Of a stretch of DNA of 38,631 nucleotides, positions 32,058 to 38,631 are shown piece by piece. The stretch is taken from the NCBI GenBank assembly GCA_903919065.1, contig CAIXHD010000573.1:1-38631 (forward strand), written 5' to 3'. Every line of letters begins with the position of its first letter. The stretch's first letter is position 1. Made by a program: the position numbers and the translations under genes. This DNA comes from an uncultured Bacteroidota bacterium. GTDB taxonomy: Bacteria; Bacteroidota; Bacteroidia; Bacteroidales; UBA12481. Under the pieces are notes generated by a model. The model saw only the letters and a program-made list of their open reading frames with translations, was not told where the DNA came from and ran no database searches.

Positions 32058-32780
32058 ATGGCCATTAAACCAATGAATTGCATCATCATCGAAGATTATG
32101 ATGAATCTCGAAAACTGGTGGAAATTTTTGTTGAGAAAACCCGGATGCTGAATCTTGTTGGTTCATATGGCTCAGCAGTTGAAGCCATTAACGACAACAA
32201 TCTTTCCGAAAAAGTCGATCTGGTTTTTCTCGATATTGAGCTTCCGGAAATGTCAGGTATGGAATACCTGAAGACATTGGAAGAAAGCCCTGTAGTTATC
32301 ATTCTTTCTGCGCAGGAAAAATATGCATTGGAAGCATTCCAATATGATGTAACTGACTACATTTTGAAACCAATAACCTACGCCCGGTTTTATAAAGCTG
32401 TATCTAAGGCCTACTCTCACTGGCGCAGGCAGAATAATGTACAGAAGGCCCAGAACGATATATTTATCAAAAAAGGCAACAGTCTGGTTAAACTGAGCTA
32501 TGAAGATATTGTCTGGATTGAATCGATGGAAAACTATGTTCTTGTGGTAACCTCGAAAGAAAAAATTGTTGTTCATTTCACACTCAAAGCCATACTTCAA
32601 AAGCTTCCTGCAGATGTTTTTTTACAGACCCATCGTTCGCATATTGTAAATCTGAATAAGATTGATGCTATTAAAAGGAGCAGCCTGATCCTGAGGGAAG
32701 GCATCATGGAACTTGAAGTTCCGGTTGGTAAATCCTATCGCGATCAACTGCTTTCCAGCCTAAACCTGATGTCGCACTAA
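32058..32780 (+). CDS. LytTR family DNA-binding response regulator
   Basis: Receiver domain (IIEDYDESRK, DLVFLDIELPEMSGMEYL, DYILKPI) plus LytTR domain (DIVWIESMENYVLVVT, FLQTHRSHIVNLNKID). Confidence 0.95.
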   Translation: MAIKPMNCIIIEDYDESRKLVEIFVEKTRMLNLVGSYGSAVEAINDNNLSEKVDLVFLDIELPEMSGMEYLKTLEESPVVIILSAQEKYALEAFQYDVTDYILKPITYARFYKAVSKAYSHWRRQNNVQKAQNDIFIKKGNSLVKLSYEDIVWIESMENYVLVVTSKEKIVVHFTLKAILQKLPADVFLQTHRSHIVNLNKIDAIKRSSLILREGIMELEVPVGKSYRDQLLSSLNLMSH

Positions 32781-32784
32781 CCGT

Positions 32785-33975
32785 ATGAACGGTTCGAAGG
32801 AATTATTTCTTAAATATTTAGGTCAAACATCTCCTTATCCTCTTGGACTCGAAGTCTCAAAAGCGGAAGGTTGCTACCTCTATGACCCTTCCGGGAAAAA
32901 GTACCTCGATCTGATCAGCGGGTTCTCCGTAAATAACCTGGGGCATTCAAATCCCGGAATCATCAAGGCCATTCATGAACAGGTAGATCTGTACCTTCAT
33001 ACCATGGTTTATGGTGAACTGATCCAATCACCGCAAGTAAAATATGCCTGGGAACTTGTGAATAACCTGCCCGATAGTCTCAATCAGGTATATTTCGTCA
33101 ACTCAGGATCCGAAGCCGTGGAAGGCGCCCTCAAATTAGCTAAAAGATATACCGGAAAACATGAAATTGTTTGCTTCCGTAACGCTTATCACGGCAGTAC
33201 GCACGGAGCCTTGAGCGTGATGGGAAATGAAACGTATAAAACTGCCTTTCGCCCTCTCCTCCCCTCCATAAAAATAATTGAGTTTAATAACCTCGTTGCC
33301 TTAGAGTCTATTTCTACCGCCACCGCCGGGGTAATTATCGAACCAATACAAGCCGAGGCAGGAATTTCTGTTGCGGAATCCGACTTCTTTAAAGCGCTCT
33401 TAAATCGATGCAGGGAGGTCGGGGCACTTTTGATTTTTGACGAAATACAAACCGGTTTTGGCCGGACCGGTACATTATTCAACTTCGAACAGACCGGAAT
33501 AGTACCAGATATTCTATTGCTGGCCAAGGCTTTAGGAGGCGGAATGCCCTTAGGAGCCTTTATTGCCTCATCGGAAATCATGAGCCACCTCACTCATAAT
33601 CCAGCTCTTGGCCATATCACCACTTTTGGCGGGCATCCGGTTTGCTGTGCCGCCGGATTAGCCTCGCTTGAAATTCTTCTTGAGGGAAAATTGATCTTGC
33701 GCGCAAATCATCTCGAAAAATTAATCCGGGAAAACCTTAAGCATAAATCGATATTGGAAATCCGTGGAAAAGGGCTTTTACTGGCTGCAAAACTGGATTC
33801 CGAAAGCAGGGTAACCCGGTTTTTTGACCTAAGCCTAACCAACGGATTGCTTTTTGACTATTTTCTTTTCTGCAAGGACAGTATCCGGATAACTCCGCCG
33901 CTTATCATGACGGATGAAGAAACACTTGATATGTGCCGGATTATTATTGAGACTTTAGATCAATCAGGCGAATAG
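32785..33975 (+). CDS. class III (acetylornithine/ornithine-type) PLP aminotransferase
   Basis: VYFVNSGSEAVEGALKLAKRYTGKHEIVCFRNAYHGSTHGALSVMG; LIFDEIQTGFGRTGTLF; LLAKALGGGMPLGAF. Confidence 0.92.
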   Translation: MNGSKELFLKYLGQTSPYPLGLEVSKAEGCYLYDPSGKKYLDLISGFSVNNLGHSNPGIIKAIHEQVDLYLHTMVYGELIQSPQVKYAWELVNNLPDSLNQVYFVNSGSEAVEGALKLAKRYTGKHEIVCFRNAYHGSTHGALSVMGNETYKTAFRPLLPSIKIIEFNNLVALESISTATAGVIIEPIQAEAGISVAESDFFKALLNRCREVGALLIFDEIQTGFGRTGTLFNFEQTGIVPDILLLAKALGGGMPLGAFIASSEIMSHLTHNPALGHITTFGGHPVCCAAGLASLEILLEGKLILRANHLEKLIRENLKHKSILEIRGKGLLLAAKLDSESRVTRFFDLSLTNGLLFDYFLFCKDSIRITPPLIMTDEETLDMCRIIIETLDQSGE

Positions 33976-33976
33976 C

Positions 33977-34588
33977 CTATTTGACTTCAAAATCAAGTAG
34001 GACCCGACCCTCAATATCCGCGACAAGATGGTCGCCGGGCTTAACAGGTCCAACTCCTGCGGGAGTTCCGGTAAAAATGAGATCCCCCATCTGGAGGGTA
34101 AAAAATCGGGAAGCGTAGGCAATCAGATACTCAAAAGAAAAAATCATCTCTGAAGTATTGCCGGCCTGAACCTTTTTTTCATTAAGGGCCAATCCAAAAT
34201 TCATTGTGTGAACGTCCGCGAATTCAGCCTTTGAAACAAAAACGCCGACAGGTGCTGAATTATCGAATGCTTTTGCCGTTTCCCAGGGATGGCCTTTCTC
34301 TTTGGATCGCTGCTGAATATCCCTGGCGGTAAAATCAATACCAACAGTTAATTCCTCAAAATAGCGATCAGCAAAATTTTCCGCTATATTTTTCCCGACC
34401 CGGCAAATTTTTATAACAATTTCACACTCATGGTGAACATCTGAGGAAAAATCAGGATAAAAGAATGGCTTGTTGCCTTTTACCAAAGCAGTATCAGGCT
34501 TCATAAAAACTATCGGCTCCTCTGGAATGGCATTATTAAGCTCCTTCGCATGAGCACCGTAGTTGCGTCCTATGCAAATGATTTTCAT
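33977..34588 (-). CDS. fumarylacetoacetate hydrolase family protein
   Basis: MKIICIGRNYGAHAKELNN...EPIVFMKPDTALV...HHECEIVIKI...GDLIFTGTPAGVGPVKPGD. Confidence 0.93.
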   Translation of the reverse strand: MKIICIGRNYGAHAKELNNAIPEEPIVFMKPDTALVKGNKPFFYPDFSSDVHHECEIVIKICRVGKNIAENFADRYFEELTVGIDFTARDIQQRSKEKGHPWETAKAFDNSAPVGVFVSKAEFADVHTMNFGLALNEKKVQAGNTSEMIFSFEYLIAYASRFFTLQMGDLIFTGTPAGVGPVKPGDHLVADIEGRVLLDFEVK

Positions 34589-35406
34589 TATTTTGATTCT
34601 CTGAGTTTAAGGTAAAGCCTGGTTATGACCTTCTTGGTATAGGCAGGAAAGTCGCCATCCATCATCCAGCTGTAATAGGATTTCTCGCGGGCGAAAACAT
34701 CCATAACCTTCATGCCCTTATACTTACCAAAATTAAAAACTTCATCGCCAGCTTCATTGAAGACAATACGGCCGGCAAAATCAGCAAATTTATTACCCTG
34801 ACCGATTGACGACAGGGATTCCACGGTACGGCCAAGATCGGTATATCTTTCCAGCTGAGCCTGCAGGATTTCCCAGGTAGCTTCCACATCGGCAAGGGCC
34901 GAATGGGCGTTGGTAAGATCTTTGTTGCAATAAAATTTATAGGCCGCAGCAAGATTCCTGGGCTCCTTCATGAAAAATATCGCCTGAACATCAACAAATT
35001 TGTTCTCTTTCAGGTCGATATCATAACCAACACGGGCAAACTCCTCGGCCAGCATCGGGATGTCAAACTTATCAGAATTATACCCCCCCAGATCACAACC
35101 CTTGATCATAGCAGCTACTTCACCGGCAATCATTTTAAAGGTCGGAGCATTGGCCACATCGGCATCGGTGATACCATGAATTTTTGTAACCTCTGGCGGA
35201 ATAGGCATTTCGGGATTAACCCGATAAGTTTTAGTTGTTTTATCTCCGTCTCCATTAACTTTTATCAGAGCCAGTTCCACGATCCTGTCGTTGGCGATAT
35301 TCAGACCTGTAGATTCAATATCGAGAAATACGATCGGACGGTGAAGTTTTATATTGATAAAAGGGAAACCGGCCTGATCTTCGTTTGTTGAAGTTTTTTT
35401 TGTCAT
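34588..35406 (-). CDS. DnaQ-like 3'-5' exonuclease (DNA polymerase III epsilon-like)
   Basis: IVFLDIESTGLNIANDRIVELALIKV; VTKIHGITDADV; GGYNSDKFDIPML; NAHSALADVEATWEIL (DEDDh motifs). Confidence 0.9.
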   Translation of the reverse strand: MTKKTSTNEDQAGFPFINIKLHRPIVFLDIESTGLNIANDRIVELALIKVNGDGDKTTKTYRVNPEMPIPPEVTKIHGITDADVANAPTFKMIAGEVAAMIKGCDLGGYNSDKFDIPMLAEEFARVGYDIDLKENKFVDVQAIFFMKEPRNLAAAYKFYCNKDLTNAHSALADVEATWEILQAQLERYTDLGRTVESLSSIGQGNKFADFAGRIVFNEAGDEVFNFGKYKGMKVMDVFAREKSYYSWMMDGDFPAYTKKVITRLYLKLRESK

Positions 35407-35410
35407 GGTG

Positions 35411-35438
35411 TATAAAAAGAACCCCGCCGAAGCGGGGC
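35411..35438 (-). terminator. intrinsic terminator between dnaN and the exonuclease gene
   Basis: Minus strand AGCCCCGC-TTCG-GCGGGGTTCTTTTTATA (stem 35422-35437, UUCG loop). Confidence 0.8.
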
Positions 35439-35443
35439 TATAA

Positions 35444-36574
35444 TCATGTATTAATCATCATTGGCATTAACAGCATCAGGAGATTTTCATCCTCTGATTC
35501 CTCCTCTTTCGGAACCAGTATACCGGCTCGGGTTGGATCGGCAAGTTCAGCTACTACCTCTTCACCTATTATATTGCTGAGAATATCTATCAGGAACAGA
35601 GATTTGAATCCGATCTCCATAGGATCTCCACCGTACTGGCAATTCAGCTTCTCGACAGCAGAAATCGAATAATCGATATCCTGAGCAGAAACGATAAGCT
35701 GATTTGAGGTAAGCTGTAATTTCACCAGGTTACTTGCCTGATTGGAATACACAGAAACCCTCCGGAGGGTATTCAGGAAAAGCTGGCGGTTGATATAAAC
35801 CTTGTTTGGGTTATTTTTTGGTATAACCGATTCGTAAGCCGGGTAGTTGCCCTCCACCAGCCTGCAAATCAGTTTATATTCTGACAATGTGAATATTGCA
35901 TTTTTCTCATCAAAGGCCAGATTAACATCATTTTCTTCGCGGGGAAGGATATTTTTCAACAGATTGGCCGGCTTCTTTGGCAGAATAAATGAGGAATCCT
36001 TTTCGCTCTTTATATCATTCCTTCTGTATCTGACGAGTTTATGTGCATCGGAAGAAACGAACGTAACATGATCCTCACGGATTTCGATAAGGATACCATT
36101 CATCACAGGCCTCAGCTCATCGTCGGCTGTAGCGAAGAGAGTACGGTTAATCCCTTTGTTGAGGGAATCAGCAGGGAACGAAACCTCTGTCACCCTATCT
36201 TCCTTGAGTCCCTGGAGAACCGGAAAATCAATCCCCGGCTTGCCAACAATACTGAATTTACCATTTTCGGAAACGATATCTATTCCGAGAGAATCCAGGT
36301 TTACATCAAAGGTAAGCGGCTGTTCCGGGAACTCCTTAAGTGTATCAATCAGTATCCTGGCGGGGATTGCTATGGATCCGTCTCCATCGGCATTTTCCAT
36401 GGACAGACTGGTGATCATAGTGGTCTCCAAATCGGATGCGGTAACCACTAATACACTCTTATTCAACTGAAACAAAAAATTATCCAGTATTGGAAGGGTA
36501 TTTTTTGTACTGATCACACGGCTGATAGCCTGCAGGTGTGACAACAGATCGGTGCTGGAAATGATAAACTTCAT
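35444..36574 (-). CDS. dnaN: DNA polymerase III subunit beta (sliding clamp)
   Basis: MKFIISSTDLLSHLQAISRVISTKNTLPILDNFLF; SDAHKLVRY; FLIDILSNI; C-terminal LLMLLMPMMINT. Confidence 0.95.
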   Translation of the reverse strand: MKFIISSTDLLSHLQAISRVISTKNTLPILDNFLFQLNKSVLVVTASDLETTMITSLSMENADGDGSIAIPARILIDTLKEFPEQPLTFDVNLDSLGIDIVSENGKFSIVGKPGIDFPVLQGLKEDRVTEVSFPADSLNKGINRTLFATADDELRPVMNGILIEIREDHVTFVSSDAHKLVRYRRNDIKSEKDSSFILPKKPANLLKNILPREENDVNLAFDEKNAIFTLSEYKLICRLVEGNYPAYESVIPKNNPNKVYINRQLFLNTLRRVSVYSNQASNLVKLQLTSNQLIVSAQDIDYSISAVEKLNCQYGGDPMEIGFKSLFLIDILSNIIGEEVVAELADPTRAGILVPKEEESEDENLLMLLMPMMINT

Positions 36575-36634
36575 AATACTTTCCTGTTAAACAATCAATT
36601 TGGTCGATTTGCCCTCTAAAAATAGTAAAAATCT

Positions 36635-37639
36635 TCAATTAGCCGGTACCGCAAAATAGTTCATCCCGACAAATAATGGGTTGAAAACAAAGTACTGTAT
36701 CACAACCCATTGTTTTCCGTCGATCAGCGCCCACAACCGCTCATCATCCCAAATCAGAGGATTACCATCCGGATCGAGTTTACCGAAAGCAGGGCGTCTC
36801 CATGCAGTCAGTTTTTTAACATTGCCTGTCCGGTCTTCCACAGATAACTTCGCATATGGCTTTGCAGCTAACAGGGAATCCCTGGTCTTTTGCTCCAGAC
36901 TATCTTTAAAAAATTCAAGGTTTACTTTTTCAAATTTGCTGATATAATACCGAACGGCTACTGTATCAAGCGGTCCGGAAAGCCCGGCACCCGACGGTGA
37001 GCTAATTGCAAACTGATTATTCCCGCCTGTTACCAGTGTAAACGACGATTTGGGATCTACGAAATTTTCCAGCGACACCGACTTTATATCATTGAAATTA
37101 TAATCGAAAATAGCAGTTGATCTCCAGCCAACCTCCTCCACAAAAAAGCGCGACGACAGATAGCCGACAAAGCCTGGAATGTGGATCACAAAGGGTACAG
37201 ATGAACCTTCGAGCATCATGAATGTTCCCATCTGATCCTGTGTGGGGCCCCCGACATAAATAATTTTCAGCAGTTTCTTTTTATGATAAACCTCCACCTT
37301 GGTGTTTCTGGTAGCCAGCATTCTTACTGCATTATCGAGCATTGATGTCGACACCGGTGATTTAACCCGAAGGCGGTTAAGCGTCTTCAGTAGGTTATCG
37401 ATTGCATCGTTCCTGACTTTAAAATTATCATTCACCATCCAGTGATCGCCCGTCCGGGTAAGGGTAACCTGCTGATTATCCTTCCGCACCATAAAAATAC
37501 GATCAATTGAGGCAGTATCTTCCACTGCAAAATCCCGAAGTTCACGCTTTATGGAGCTGTTGCTGTTACGGGAGATCAGAAAAATGGCTACAATTCCGAG
37601 TACGGCAATGAGGCCTATTATTATTGTATTTTTCTTCAT
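36635..37639 (-). CDS. DUF4340 domain-containing protein
   Basis: MKKNTIIIGLIAVLGIVAIFLISR single TM; DFAVEDTASIDRIFMVRKDNQQVTLTRTGDHWMVND; next to gldG. Start at 37639. Confidence 0.75.
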   Translation of the reverse strand: MKKNTIIIGLIAVLGIVAIFLISRNSNSSIKRELRDFAVEDTASIDRIFMVRKDNQQVTLTRTGDHWMVNDNFKVRNDAIDNLLKTLNRLRVKSPVSTSMLDNAVRMLATRNTKVEVYHKKKLLKIIYVGGPTQDQMGTFMMLEGSSVPFVIHIPGFVGYLSSRFFVEEVGWRSTAIFDYNFNDIKSVSLENFVDPKSSFTLVTGGNNQFAISSPSGAGLSGPLDTVAVRYYISKFEKVNLEFFKDSLEQKTRDSLLAAKPYAKLSVEDRTGNVKKLTAWRRPAFGKLDPDGNPLIWDDERLWALIDGKQWVVIQYFVFNPLFVGMNYFAVPAN

Positions 37640-37640
37640 A

Positions 37641-38631
37641 TCACTTCGAATACTTACGTTTTCGGATAAACATATACACAAATCCCATGATCAGAACGAT
37701 TAAAACCGGGAGTCCTACATTAAGGACGCGCCAAAACATCAGCTCACGGTTGATTTTAATTCGGTCGAGTAATCTGACCTTAACTTCCCGGGTCCTGAGA
37801 GAGGTCACCCCGGAATCGTCAAGCAGGTAATTCACACAATTCAGAAGAAACTCACGATTGCCAAAAGTTGTATTCGTGTACTGGTCAAAACCAAGCGGCT
37901 GGCTTAAAAACTTACCATCCTTCACTTTAACAACATTGCGTGCACAGTCACCGTCGGCCACAACAATCATTTTTGTTGGCACCTGACTTTTATCGTAAAC
38001 CTTAAACACGCCATTATTGGCAAATTCGTTCATCAGCCTGTTTTTATAATGGCTGGTAAATTCGCCTTCCATCATTACCGCAACAGGCAGGTTTTGCAAG
38101 GAGAATCTTGAAGGATCGAGTTTTTCAGAAAAAATATCCATGGAAACCCTTATAGGCGAGCGGATGATGCGGCTTTGCATTGAAGAGCTCAGAATCACAT
38201 ATTTGCGAACTTTCGGATCCTCACCAACGGTATCGATCGGACTAACAAAATCGAATTTTACCGGATTAATATTCCGGGAAACCGGACTATCGTCGCGACC
38301 CATAATTATTGGGAAGAACGGGAAATAGGCCAATTCAAGCTTAGGTTGTTCAGCCCCGGTTGGAGTGCTGTTAACAGGCATCATAGCACACTGGAAGTCC
38401 TGTACCAGGCTTGAGTTGATCCGGGCGCCATAGGAATAAATTATATCACCCAGATTAATCTCGCTATTGATAACACCCATTGTTTCCCGCGCAGATTCAA
38501 GCTGGCTCATATCTACCTTAACAGCATCAACGAGCCATAATACCTTGCCGCCCTTCATGATAAACTGATCGATGATAAACTTATCCTTCTCGGAGTATTT
38601 CGTTTTAGGATCAGCAATAACAATGGCCTGA
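37641..38631 (-). CDS. gldG: gliding motility-associated ABC transporter substrate-binding protein GldG, C-terminal part (runs off window)
   Basis: Open frame continues to the window edge (AIVIADPKTKYSEKDKFIIDQFIMKGGKVLWLVDAVKVDM...); C-terminal TM FWRVLNVGLPVLIVLIMGFVYMFIRKRKY. Confidence 0.88.
   Translation of the reverse strand, partial: QAIVIADPKTKYSEKDKFIIDQFIMKGGKVLWLVDAVKVDMSQLESARETMGVINSEINLGDIIYSYGARINSSLVQDFQCAMMPVNSTPTGAEQPKLELAYFPFFPIIMGRDDSPVSRNINPVKFDFVSPIDTVGEDPKVRKYVILSSSMQSRIIRSPIRVSMDIFSEKLDPSRFSLQNLPVAVMMEGEFTSHYKNRLMNEFANNGVFKVYDKSQVPTKMIVVADGDCARNVVKVKDGKFLSQPLGFDQYTNTTFGNREFLLNCVNYLLDDSGVTSLRTREVKVRLLDRIKINRELMFWRVLNVGLPVLIVLIMGFVYMFIRKRKYSK

Noticed and set aside
35411-38631. 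dnaN-DUF4340-gldG order as novel
   Set aside because: As far as I recall this is a common Bacteroidetes neighbourhood; ordinary.

Overview
The 38.6 kb window is chromosomal and Bacteroidetes-like: it has a SusC/SusD pair, GldG, and TTTG-N19-TANNTTTG promoters. About 30 coding genes fill most of it. They include a metY-metX-hom-metH-metF methionine operon on the minus strand, pntA1-pntA2-pntB transhydrogenase genes, a fatty acid desaturase, a GH109-like Gfo/Idh/MocA protein, araB, susC/susD, tRNA-Ser(TGA), HU, a SpoU methyltransferase, a LytTR regulator, a class III aminotransferase, a FAH-family protein, a DnaQ-like exonuclease, dnaN, a DUF4340-like protein and gldG (partial). No transposase, phage module, CRISPR array or obvious defense system was seen. 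The observations most worth following up are non-coding or embedded: (1) a ~63-nt two-hairpin palindrome inside metH, read in frame as an extra ~21 aa in the linker between the homocysteine and pterin domains; (2) three intergenic arrays of about 76-84 bp with different sequences but the same 7-bp period; (3) a 169-bp element with 30-bp inverted termini whose three mismatches are all G.U-compatible on one strand; (4) a long structured 5' leader on the met operon that does not look like a SAM-I riboswitch; (5) a large composite palindrome directly abutting the CCA end of tRNA-Ser. Everything was read by eye; no database or folding search was run.
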